Assembly (NCBI GenBank): GCA_934630905.1 | Contig: CAKTXN010000045.1 | Coordinates: 1-14,223, forward strand | Reading direction: 5' to 3' | Origin: an uncultured Eggerthellaceae bacterium | Lineage (GTDB): Bacteria; Actinomycetota; Coriobacteriia; Coriobacteriales; Eggerthellaceae | Length of the DNA stretch: 14,223 nt | Part shown: piece after piece, positions 1 through 7,373 of the stretch | How the letters are laid out: each line of letters begins with the position of its first letter | Position numbering within the stretch: the stretch's first letter is position 1 | Notes under the pieces: generated by a model | Databases searched by the model: none | Told to the model about the DNA's origin: nothing | What the model saw: the letters and a program-made list of their open reading frames with translations, nothing else | Translations under genes and position numbers: made by a program

Positions 1-15
1 AAGATCACAATTCAG

Positions 16-67
16 AAGCCGTTTACGGCTTTATGATACTATGCCCTGTCGACATTTTGAGGCATAG
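16..67. other. Two small inverted repeats at window edge
   Basis: AAGCCG (16-21) pairs with CGGCTT (26-31) around a 4-nt loop, and CTATGCC (39-45) pairs with GGCATAG (61-67) around a 15-nt loop. Neither is followed by a T-run on either strand, so neither is a convincing intrinsic terminator. The first 35 bases could hold the tail of a gene entering from the left (one frame reads through to a TGA at 34-36), but nothing recognisable is encoded. Together with the repeat at 106-155, this is all that is seen in the 195 bases left of the first gene. Confidence 0.4.
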
Positions 68-105
68 ATATCATTGATTTTTAGGTGGGAATTGTAATAG
101 CTTTA

Positions 106-155
106 TCCCCTCCACCGCACGCGGTCCCCTCCCCTTGACCATCAATCAAGGGGAG
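106..155. repeat. GC-rich double-hairpin intergenic repeat (REP-like)
   Basis: Two inverted repeats sit back to back: ACCGC/GCGGT (114-118 and 121-125), and a perfect 10-bp stem CTCCCCTTGA/TCAAGGGGAG (129-138 and 146-155) with a 7-nt loop. The block is much richer in G and C than the AT-rich DNA around it. From general familiarity, CCCCTTGA...TCAAGGGG hairpins with an adjacent small ACCGC/GCGGT palindrome are a common dispersed intergenic repeat in Clostridia/Ruminococcaceae; a genome-wide copy count would be needed to confirm this. It lies downstream of the RHS-immunity operon. It may stall or protect transcripts there, but it lacks a U-tract for classic termination. Confidence 0.55.
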
Positions 156-195
156 ACTGGGAAAGTTGCAGCAAAACCTTAATAAACCCCTCAAA

Positions 196-600
196 TTAAA
201 AGAAATACTTAGCGACCAAGACCAACATTATGCCGATAACAAAAACTACTCCACACATGATAAGTATTTGCTTTCTTTCTTTTAAGGTTTCAAAATATTC
301 TCCTTTTTGTTTATAAGAAACTAAAGTAACTATAGCAATAGTCAGGAATACGGCACTCAGACACACAGCAAATAGAATATTTGATACATGTTCTAAGAAT
401 CCGGAAATACCACTCTTATAACAATATGATTGCAACCCAATGGAAATCAAAAGTGGAATAAAAGATAATAGAATAATTCTTGAACAATCCGTAGGCTGAT
501 CCTTTTTCATTTTAAAAAAAGACCAGATAATTGTAGGAATACATATTAATACAAACACAATAACAATTTCAAATGGAATACTGCTTAACAGTTCTATCAT
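196..600 (-). CDS. Small polytopic membrane protein, probable immunity protein
   Basis: A 134-residue protein, almost entirely hydrophobic, with four predicted membrane helices at about residues 8-29, 41-58, 73-95 and 111-132, joined by short charged loops (for example KMKKDQ near 30-35 and a Lys/Glu-rich loop at 98-110). No family was recognised. It starts with ATG at 600, two bases after the stop of the RHS gene, and its Shine-Dalgarno lies inside that gene, so the two are co-transcribed and probably translationally coupled. Small multi-pass genes directly after an RHS toxin tip are typically immunity proteins. A membrane location fits protection against a toxin acting on the inner membrane. 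Composition is very AT-rich (16 of 60 bases G or C in 241-300), unlike the body of the RHS gene. The immunity role rests on position and architecture only; an unrelated small membrane protein cannot be excluded. Confidence 0.7.
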   Translation of the reverse strand: MIELLSSIPFEIVIVFVLICIPTIIWSFFKMKKDQPTDCSRIILLSFIPLLISIGLQSYCYKSGISGFLEHVSNILFAVCLSAVFLTIAIVTLVSYKQKGEYFETLKERKQILIMCGVVFVIGIMLVLVAKYFF

Positions 601-602
601 AA

Positions 603-3600
603 TTATCCTCCACTTTTCTTCAAATACTTATCTTTTGCTTTTTGAGTTACAACTGAAATGCCATAACCTGTTACAACTGATATAGCTGCAACAACTACAG
701 TCGGTGCTGCGGCAGGAATTAAACATGCGATACCCATAGCAGCAGCAACTCCAGTTACGTCAATTCCAGCTGCAATTATAAAGTCTCTAGTACTATCACC
801 ATACTCTTCAAAATCCCATGCAATTTGAACAAACACACACATTGCTGAAGCAATACCCAAGCTATTAGATAGATTTTTTATTCCCTCAAGCAATATATTC
901 GAGGTTATCGATGAAATTGATGTTCCCGCCAAGAGTGAAGCGATGTACTGATCAACAACATAAAATTCCACGCTTTCCATAACTGCATATAGTTTTTCTT
1001 CTACTTTCTCAGGATTGGCAATAGTAGACGTTGTGGGCGTTTTCTTTTTATTACAAGTACACTCTGCCGGAGGTAATCCATTATTAAGCCTGTAAAAGTC
1101 ATAGGAGTTTGGCTTATATGGACAATCTCCTTCCGGATCGGCATAAATCACAGGATTATTCAAACAATAAGCAAACATATTTTTTGCTGTATCTTCAATT
1201 CCCGTCGAAATCAAGCCGTCCGCATTCAAGAATCTTCTTATCACTGGGTCATAGTATCTGCTCTTAAGGTAGTAGAGTCTCGTCTCCGTGTCGAAATAAT
1301 AACCACGATAACGGATGGGGTTGATTTCTGCGATGTTTTGCGTGTCGGCGTCGGTTGATTTTTCGGCAATCACCTTGCCCCACGCATCGTATTCGTAGCT
1401 TGCAACCAAAACGCCCGATGTGTTGTAAACCTGCATTACATCTCCGCGCCAGTTGCAGACGAAATAGTAATCATCCGCCTCTTCGACGTTGATATAGCGT
1501 ATTCCCGACGGGTTTCCGTCCGCATCATAGAAATACATCAGCGCTTCGGTTTCTCCGATCATTTCGTACTGCAAGCGGCTGCCGGCATAGTAATACTTGT
1601 GCATCTGTTCCACATTGGCAACGTTCTTCGACGTTCTCAATCCGTCAACATCATAAGTATATTCAAGTCTTATCGGTCCGAACTCCAGCGAAGCAAGCTG
1701 TCTGCCGTTCTGCCATGTCAGCGTGTAGCCCTTATACGATGTCGGGTTACCTATCGCGTCATAGGCGAACTGCGATCTGCCGAACGCCGTCAGCTTATCT
1801 TTCCAGTTGCTGTCGCCGTAGGTATAGCTCTCGGTTTTTGTCGCGGTTACTCCGCTCAGACTGCCCCATGTCAGCGGATATGTCTCTACCGACAGAAGGT
1901 TGCCGCCGTTGTCATAATTATACACTTCCGTGCAGTTTTTGGCAAGATTATCTGATCGGACAAGCTGATTTAATTCGTCATACGCAAACTGCTGCTGTTT
2001 GGTGTATGCCGTTTCCGTTGACTTTTTGAGCAGGACTGACGTTATGTTTCCGTTGGCGTCGTAGGTGTATTTATACGAATTTCCGCCTAAGATCTCTTCC
2101 TCTACCTTAGTGGTCTGAGCGTTGCCGCCCCTCGCCGAAGCCATATACTTGTATGTTTGTTCGATCGGCGTTGTCGTGTTGATAACCGTCTTGTTTCTTC
2201 TCAAAATTCCGTCGTAGGTATAGGTCGCGGTCTTACCCGACGGGTAGGTGTACTTTGAAGCGAGGTTGTCCTTGCCGTACTCAAAGTTTTCGGTCACGCT
2301 CACGCCGCCCGCCGACGATGTGAACCTTGAAACATTGTTGTTGAGGTCATAGCCGTACTGCGAGCTGTAAATATTCTTTTTGCTGTTATTCAAAACCTGC
2401 TGACGAACAAGTCTGCCGGTCGAATCGTAGGTATAAACGAAACGCTGATTGTTGACCAAATCCTCATGGGAATACAATGTACCCGTCGAATCATACTTCC
2501 ATGTAAAATTCGGTGAACCGTTCTGCGAGATTGCGGAGATGTTGCCGTAATCGTCGTAGGTGTAGTCAACATAATTGCCGTTTCCGTACTCGATCCGCTT
2601 CAAATCGCCGTTGTTTTCGCCGTAGGTGTTCGTGCTGAGCACCTGAGAACCGACCTTGGTCTGAGTTACGTTGCCGAAATTATCGTAGTTGAACGAATAA
2701 TTAAAGCCGTTGTGCGATATCGTTTTCAAACGATAATTGTCATAAGTGTAGCTGTTGCTGACCGTTTGACCGTTGGAAAGAGTCTGTGAAACAGATGTGA
2801 CCGCATCGGTATTGGCGTCGTAGGTGTAGTTCGTCACATTGCCCTTTTTGTCGGTGTATGTTGTGAGCGTACCCTTGGCGTCGTTATACGAATAGCTTTC
2901 AGTGTAGCCGTCCTGATCCGAGGTCTGCGAAACATAAGCGCCGTTCGTTGTGTACGTTGCACCCGTGTCAATGAAAAGAGTATCGCTCGCCTTGACTCTC
3001 AGCGAAGTCGGGTTGCCCATGCTGTCGTAGGTATAAAGATACTTTGTACCGCCCTGACTCGTCGCCGAGGTCATATTGTGCCTGCTGTCATGCTCATAAT
3101 TATAAGCAAAACCCTTGGCATCAACGGATTTGGTGAGATTGCCGTTTGAATACTCCATTGTGCCCTTTTGCTTTGCGTTCGCCGCAACAGACACAAGCTT
3201 GCCTTCGCTGTTATATGTATACGACGGTGCTTCGTCTCGGACAAGCTGAATGTTATCAAACCAGCTATTGTTCGACTGGCTGAAATTAACAATATATATG
3301 CTCATCGATGTCGCAGTTTTTGTAACATCAGGTTTATTACCGTCGCACAGCGTAAATGCGCCCATAATGTACTGCCAGCCCAATATGGATCTGTTGTAAT
3401 CAAACCATTTCTGATAGGTTGTTCCGTCGTTGTAATAAATCTTCACGGAAAGGCTTATCTTGTTGTCTTCGTTGTCTCCGCCGACAGGATTTGCATAGAC
3501 CCAACCGCTGAGAATGTAGGTGTCGTCAAGATTCTGAGCTGTGGCACCCTTGAAATAAAGATACTGAATCATCGACTTCTTGGCAGTCGGCATACCGCCG

Positions 3601-6600
3601 AAACGTAAAGCGTGTCCCGCATCTTTGAAATGCGCATTGTTCACGGAGTCGCTCGCATCGGTTGAATAGCCGACCCAATCCTGCGGCAAATATGCGCCGC
3701 TGGACGCCTGAGTATAACGTTCAAACGAGGAGTTGTTGATCATATTGAACGGGCTCGCGCTCGTGCCCTCCTCAAGCTGCATACCGTCAAACCATGCTTC
3801 ACCCGCCGCATCACGAATCATAATGTTGCAGTTGATCTTTGTTGCGCCGGACGGAACAGTAAACGTTACCGAAAGACGCTGCCAGCCGTTGTTTATTGTT
3901 GCATCCGTTGTTCCGGTCAAGACATCCGAAGCTGTGTCAACCGCGCTTCCGTCCGACTTCCAGTATGTTGTGAAAAGCTGGACACCAAACGAATTGGACG
4001 CATCCCTCGGAACAACATTTTTGGTCTTAACCCACGCCGAGAAAGTGTATGTCGTTCCCGCCTTGAACTGACCGGATGTGAGTGCCTGGCAAGCTCTTGC
4101 TCCCGCGCCGTTTGTAAAAGTTTTGCTCTTTATATAGTAGCTGTAACGTCCGTAAAGCTGATCCGCTTCTGTCGTCGTTCCGTCGTAGTCCGCCGTGCCG
4201 TTCCATTGGAGCTTAGTCCACGTTCCGCTTATGTCGGCGCTTCCGTCACGGAGGAAATTTCTGACAAACTGACCGCCTGTCATTGATTTGCTCAGTCGGT
4301 TAAGCTGTTTTATGTTGCTTGCGTTGCTATTGGGACTTGAAGCAGTGTATTCCGCCGCCGAAGCCGCTAAAGACTTTCCGTTGCTTGTCGCTTCTGAGCA
4401 CACGGTTCTGCCTGCGCTGTCAAACTTTACGGTTGTGTAGACGTCATCGCTGTTGCCGTATACTCCGTCCTTACCCGATGAACGGATAACGGTTTGTCCG
4501 TACTGCGAATAGTCAAAGCTAATCGTCTGACCCGCCGTTCCGTTTGCACTCTCAACAACCTTGGAAACTCGCTTGCCGTTTGACAGCGGCGTATAGGTAA
4601 ACTGAAGCGTATATCCGTCGGGTGAAGTTACCGAAGTCATTGCCCCCTCGGAATCATAAGTAAACTGCGTCTTTTTCCCGTCGGGATATGTTATGGTAGT
4701 CAAGCGGTCGTCATCGTTCCATGTATATGTGGTAACTCTGCCTGCCGAATCTGTTATCTTCTGAATTGTTTTACCGTCCGAAGTCGGCGAAAGAATTACC
4801 GCATGACCTGCACCGTCGGTTACTTTCCAAATTTTGGGATTGTTAGCGGCGGCATAGTAGTTTGCAATCTGATTACCGTTGCTGTCAAGCGACCTTGCGA
4901 AGCCGCCCGCAACGTTAAAATACATCAGGTTATTTTTTTCGTCGTTGATTTTGTAGTATGCGTTGTCTGTGGTTTTCGGGACGGTAAGAGTCAGATCCAT
5001 TCCGTCCTCATCATTCATTGTCCCGTCGCTTTTCTTTTGAAAATAGTGTTCGGTTCCGTCACCGTCAATATAAACATACGGATAGGTTTTCTGAGCTTCG
5101 GTCGAAAGACCGAATTTTGACGACGGCAGAAGCTGCTTCTGACTGCTCAACATCCAGCCCTTACCTCTGTACGGCATAACGTCGCCAAAGTTTTCATCTG
5201 CCATATAATTGTTAAAAATATGCGAAATTGAAGCCGGCGCACGGCTGCCCGCAGTTGTTACATCGTTATGAGTAAATACAAGATTACCCGAAAATTCGCA
5301 TATTGACGCTGTTCCTGCCCTGCCTGCGCTGATGTCCGTATAGCTCCAGTAAGATTCAAGTCCTTTATTTGACCTGAAATTTATATACAGCATCGGGTAT
5401 GCCTCACTCAGAGGATACTTTTCGCCGTAAACCCACATATAAATGCAAGAATCATTATATGATGATTTATTTTCGTTTGATGATCTCAGCAACAATCCGT
5501 TATTTGCAAAGCTCGGATTTTCATACCAACGCTTAACGATAGACGTGACATTCCATTGACGATATTTAGGATCCACACCCTTTTCACTTGCTTTCAGAAT
5601 TTCAAAGTCTGCAACAGCCGATTCGTATGTCGGCTTTGTGTTCCATGTAACCGATGTTGCGTTCCAACTGCTTGTAACGGCATGAACTTCTATTGCCGTG
5701 TCGGGCGTTGTATCCGAATATGCATCAGTATAGCTTTGCACCGTAACGAGCTGTGCATCAATTACAACATCTCCGCGGTTTATGCTTGGGAGAGTAAATT
5801 TGATAAGACCTTGGCAAATATCTGCGTCTGTTGACTCTCTACCGACCATCATCATCGGATCCGAATAGCGATTCTGATTGGGCAATCCTTTGGCAACATA
5901 CACCGAGTCAATCGCACTGCCCGATTTTTTTGTTTGTATCGCTGGGTCAATCGTTACGGGGAACGATCTTTCACTGCTGTTCAACCATTCGGAATCGGCA
6001 GAAATTGTAATTTCGTATTTATGCTTGTTCTTTGTACTCAGGCTGTAACTGACCTTATCCGAGTATTCATAATTAGCATCAAGCATAAACGGTTTCGGCA
6101 TAACAAATACCGTTGCACCAGTGGTTGTGTCCTTGGCATAAATACACCCGTCCTCTGCCAAAGAGAGAGTAACATCCTTTACGGCAATCTCAAAGTTATA
6201 TTCATAGCTGCTCTGAACAGATTTAACTACTATATTCTCCTTAACGCCCGATCCGTTGACAATATATTCAATATTCGTGTCGGGCAAGATATTTTCGTAA
6301 TAAACCTTTTGACTGACGTTTGAAGCAACAGTCAGATCCTTGATTTTTGCTTTCTTTTCCTGCTTCATTGAGGAGTTGTTTTTCTTTGTTTTGTTGAGCA
6401 ATGAGAGGCTAACGGAATAGTTGTCCATCTTCACGCTCACAAGCTTTTTTTGATTTGCATTTTTTGCAAACTTTACTTTAAACTTATTTTTCTTGGTTTC
6501 ATAGCCATTGAAATCCGACGCCTCATCATTACTAACCTCATCAGAGGAGTCAAGAGAATTGTCAATTTCCTGCCACTTACCCGTTTCATCCTTATACAGG

Positions 6601-6869
6601 ACCGGGTCATTGTACATTGCAGCTTTAACCGTACCGTCGCTCATCTTAAAATACTTTGTATTTTCGCTGTTGCGACGTTCAGTATCTTCACCGATTACGG
6701 TCGGCTCCTCTTCCTCCTGAGAAACATTGCTTGAATATCCGCTCTGTTCAAACTTTTCTTTCTCATCTTCAACAGCCTGAGCAAGCACCGTCATCGGCAA
6801 TATTCCGATGATTATTGTGACCGTTAGAATAACCGCAATTATTTTTGAAAATATATTGTGTCTTTCCAT
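603..6869 (-). CDS. Secreted RHS/YD-repeat polymorphic toxin (WapA-like)
   Basis: A 2088-residue secreted protein. Approximate order: signal peptide 1-32 (hydrophobic core, cleavage likely after AQA); an N-terminal region; a DNRLRE-type domain at about 315-497; a linker with an IDGDGTEHYF segment near 600; early YD repeats 713-770; two carbohydrate-binding-like jelly-roll domains at about 869-1041 and 1043-1213, each ending in the WFDxxQL signature typical of CBM4/9-like folds; a long YD-repeat block to about 1845; then the RHS core (RYRGYYFDTETRLYYLKSRYYDP, broken here as RYRGYYFDTE plus TRLYYLKSRYYDP) and PxxxxDPxG with Asp1911. In RHS proteins this motif frees the C-terminal tip by autoproteolysis. 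The 174-residue tip (1915-2088) has a Cys/Thr linker, a helical part, and an Ala/Gly/Val-rich hydrophobic stretch at about 2029-2075 ending in a basic tail. No LPXTG anchor is seen. Start: ATG at 6869 has an excellent Shine-Dalgarno; a TTG at 6911 would precede the signal peptide with 14 polar residues and lies at the predicted transcript start. RHS family certain; toxin activity inferred. Confidence 0.92.
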   Translation of the reverse strand: MERHNIFSKIIAVILTVTIIIGILPMTVLAQAVEDEKEKFEQSGYSSNVSQEEEEPTVIGEDTERRNSENTKYFKMSDGTVKAAMYNDPVLYKDETGKWQEIDNSLDSSDEVSNDEASDFNGYETKKNKFKVKFAKNANQKKLVSVKMDNYSVSLSLLNKTKKNNSSMKQEKKAKIKDLTVASNVSQKVYYENILPDTNIEYIVNGSGVKENIVVKSVQSSYEYNFEIAVKDVTLSLAEDGCIYAKDTTTGATVFVMPKPFMLDANYEYSDKVSYSLSTKNKHKYEITISADSEWLNSSERSFPVTIDPAIQTKKSGSAIDSVYVAKGLPNQNRYSDPMMMVGRESTDADICQGLIKFTLPSINRGDVVIDAQLVTVQSYTDAYSDTTPDTAIEVHAVTSSWNATSVTWNTKPTYESAVADFEILKASEKGVDPKYRQWNVTSIVKRWYENPSFANNGLLLRSSNENKSSYNDSCIYMWVYGEKYPLSEAYPMLYINFRSNKGLESYWSYTDISAGRAGTASICEFSGNLVFTHNDVTTAGSRAPASISHIFNNYMADENFGDVMPYRGKGWMLSSQKQLLPSSKFGLSTEAQKTYPYVYIDGDGTEHYFQKKSDGTMNDEDGMDLTLTVPKTTDNAYYKINDEKNNLMYFNVAGGFARSLDSNGNQIANYYAAANNPKIWKVTDGAGHAVILSPTSDGKTIQKITDSAGRVTTYTWNDDDRLTTITYPDGKKTQFTYDSEGAMTSVTSPDGYTLQFTYTPLSNGKRVSKVVESANGTAGQTISFDYSQYGQTVIRSSGKDGVYGNSDDVYTTVKFDSAGRTVCSEATSNGKSLAASAAEYTASSPNSNASNIKQLNRLSKSMTGGQFVRNFLRDGSADISGTWTKLQWNGTADYDGTTTEADQLYGRYSYYIKSKTFTNGAGARACQALTSGQFKAGTTYTFSAWVKTKNVVPRDASNSFGVQLFTTYWKSDGSAVDTASDVLTGTTDATINNGWQRLSVTFTVPSGATKINCNIMIRDAAGEAWFDGMQLEEGTSASPFNMINNSSFERYTQASSGAYLPQDWVGYSTDASDSVNNAHFKDAGHALRFGGMPTAKKSMIQYLYFKGATAQNLDDTYILSGWVYANPVGGDNEDNKISLSVKIYYNDGTTYQKWFDYNRSILGWQYIMGAFTLCDGNKPDVTKTATSMSIYIVNFSQSNNSWFDNIQLVRDEAPSYTYNSEGKLVSVAANAKQKGTMEYSNGNLTKSVDAKGFAYNYEHDSRHNMTSATSQGGTKYLYTYDSMGNPTSLRVKASDTLFIDTGATYTTNGAYVSQTSDQDGYTESYSYNDAKGTLTTYTDKKGNVTNYTYDANTDAVTSVSQTLSNGQTVSNSYTYDNYRLKTISHNGFNYSFNYDNFGNVTQTKVGSQVLSTNTYGENNGDLKRIEYGNGNYVDYTYDDYGNISAISQNGSPNFTWKYDSTGTLYSHEDLVNNQRFVYTYDSTGRLVRQQVLNNSKKNIYSSQYGYDLNNNVSRFTSSAGGVSVTENFEYGKDNLASKYTYPSGKTATYTYDGILRRNKTVINTTTPIEQTYKYMASARGGNAQTTKVEEEILGGNSYKYTYDANGNITSVLLKKSTETAYTKQQQFAYDELNQLVRSDNLAKNCTEVYNYDNGGNLLSVETYPLTWGSLSGVTATKTESYTYGDSNWKDKLTAFGRSQFAYDAIGNPTSYKGYTLTWQNGRQLASLEFGPIRLEYTYDVDGLRTSKNVANVEQMHKYYYAGSRLQYEMIGETEALMYFYDADGNPSGIRYINVEEADDYYFVCNWRGDVMQVYNTSGVLVASYEYDAWGKVIAEKSTDADTQNIAEINPIRYRGYYFDTETRLYYLKSRYYDPVIRRFLNADGLISTGIEDTAKNMFAYCLNNPVIYADPEGDCPYKPNSYDFYRLNNGLPPAECTCNKKKTPTTSTIANPEKVEEKLYAVMESVEFYVVDQYIASLLAGTSISSITSNILLEGIKNLSNSLGIASAMCVFVQIAWDFEEYGDSTRDFIIAAGIDVTGVAAAMGIACLIPAAAPTVVVAAISVVTGYGISVVTQKAKDKYLKKSGG
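606..611 (-). promoter_or_regulatory. Ribosome binding site of the small membrane gene, inside RHS 3' end
   Basis: On the minus strand GGAGGA is read from 611 to 606, five bases before the ATG at 600. It overlaps the last codons of the RHS gene, whose TAA is at 605-603. This sets the start of the downstream gene and suggests that its translation depends on ribosomes finishing the RHS message, which would keep toxin and protector production linked. Confidence 0.75.
1320..3225 (-). repeat. YD-repeat coding block
   Basis: Degenerate repeats of about 20-25 codons run through this stretch. Each centres on a Y-T-Y-D or Y-x-Y-D motif followed by G-(N/L)-(L/I). At DNA level the same short string GTCGTAGGTGTA or GTCGTAGGTATA recurs on the plus strand (for example near 2055, 2210, 2547, 2818 and 3024). 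In solved RHS proteins these repeats form a spiral beta-shell that encloses the toxic tip. The repeats are in frame and diverged, so they are protein structure and not a separate DNA element. Confidence 0.85.
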
Positions 6870-6874
6870 ACTGC

Positions 6875-6880
6875 CCTCCT
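6875..6880 (-). promoter_or_regulatory. Ribosome binding site fixing the RHS start
   Basis: On the minus strand AGGAGG is read from 6880 to 6875, five bases before ATG at 6869. The encoded protein then begins MERHNIFSK with a textbook signal peptide directly behind. The upstream in-frame TTG at 6911 has only a G-run just after it and no properly placed site. Confidence 0.85.
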
Positions 6881-6916
6881 CGATTTTTAATTTATACCTA
6901 CATTCCCCCAATTTTT

Positions 6917-6945
6917 AATATAAATGTAAAAACAACAAATTTCAA
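6917..6945 (-). promoter_or_regulatory. Probable sigma-A promoter of the RHS-immunity operon
   Basis: On the minus strand, -35 TTGAAA (6945-6940) and -10 TATATT (6922-6917) are separated by exactly 17 bases. Initiation would fall near 6910, leaving a leader of about 40 bases before ATG 6869. No better pair was found nearer the gene: a TTGACT farther upstream has a TAAAAT 20 bases away, which is too far. Predicted from consensus match only. Confidence 0.55.
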
Positions 6946-6950
6946 CAAAG

Positions 6951-6978
6951 AGTGCAACTTCGTTGACTAAAAGTGCAA
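6951..6978. promoter_or_regulatory. Direct repeat of AGTGCAA, 21 bp apart, next to RHS -35
   Basis: AGTGCAA occurs at 6951-6957 and 6972-6978, so the copies start 21 bp apart, about two helical turns. They lie immediately upstream of the proposed RHS -35 box, where an activator dimer would sit. The inverted core TTGCAC occurs again at 7177-7182 in the same intergenic region. No regulator can be assigned from sequence; the response regulator encoded at 10282 is one candidate. A chance repeat in AT-rich DNA remains possible. Confidence 0.35.
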
Positions 6979-7099
6979 AAGTGTATTTTATTCGCAGATT
7001 GTTTCTTCTTAGTCAAATTATTGCGTGCTTTTTTTAATTGTTCTCAATAACATCTTTAGATATTAAACAAGAAAAACGCCAAATTTAACAGCAAAAAAC

Positions 7100-7112
7100 C
7101 GCACAATGTGCG
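7100..7112. promoter_or_regulatory. Short perfect palindrome in the divergent region
   Basis: CGCAC-AAT-GTGCG is a perfect inverted repeat of 5-bp arms around 3 bp, located between the divergent promoters. It could be an operator half-site pair for a dimeric regulator. No T-run follows on either strand, so it is not a terminator. The rest of the 6912-7373 intergenic stretch holds the two promoters, the repeats at 6951-6978, and AT-rich sequence without a supported gene. Confidence 0.25.
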
Positions 7113-7275
7113 ATCCTTTCTGTTTGGAAAAAGTAGCTAATTTTAATACAATAATCACAAACCCGGGTAAAAAAGATTGCACACTGTTAGTGAATCACGC
7201 CATAAAATGAATAAAAGCAAATTTTTAATTCAACGCTTCGGCTCAGATAAAAAAGTCTATCCTGAAAGTAATCAG

Positions 7276-7303
7276 TTGAAAAAAGTAAAGTTTATGCTAT
7301 AAT
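7276..7303 (+). promoter_or_regulatory. Strong promoter of the sensor/kinase/regulator operon
   Basis: TTGAAA (7276-7281) is followed after 16 bases by a perfect TATAAT (7298-7303). The -10 box is preceded by TG one base before it (TGCTATAAT), the extended -10 form. Initiation is expected near 7310, about 64 bases before the first gene's ATG. This is the best promoter match in the window and faces away from the RHS gene. Confidence 0.75.
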
Positions 7304-7373
7304 CTAAATTATGAAAGTATTTAGAATGTTTTGTATCAGACAAAATGACAAGTAGAAGCATGGGGTAGAAAGT

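Noticed and set aside
129..155. Hairpin as intrinsic terminator of the RHS-immunity operon
   Set aside because: Stem is perfect, but no T-run follows on the minus strand (G-rich sequence instead).
2040..3040. Recurring GTCGTAGGTGTA strings as a CRISPR-like or DNA-level repeat array
   Set aside because: Spacing is irregular, flanks are coding, and the strings encode the Y-T-Y-D motif of in-frame YD repeats.
1599..6734. Many plus-strand open frames of 70-150 codons opposite the RHS gene
   Set aside because: They are antisense shadows of the RHS coding frame: no recognisable domains, Cys/Arg-rich random composition, and the minus-strand gene is unmistakable.
6870..6911. TTG at 6911 as the RHS start (14 more residues)
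   Set aside because: No well-placed ribosome binding site, polar residues before the signal peptide, and it coincides with the predicted transcript start; ATG 6869 has AGGAGG at ideal spacing.
7161..7168. Palindrome ACCCGGGT in the divergent region
   Set aside because: Only 8 bp with no flanking symmetry or promoter overlap; too short to claim as a site.
7207..7302. 31-codon plus-strand ORF (MNKSKFLIQR...)
   Set aside because: No ribosome binding site, and its end overlaps the -10 box of the sensor operon promoter.
7311..7355. 14-codon ORF starting about where the sensor operon transcript should begin
   Set aside because: It would need leaderless translation; no ribosome binding site and no sign of a leader-peptide attenuator behind it.
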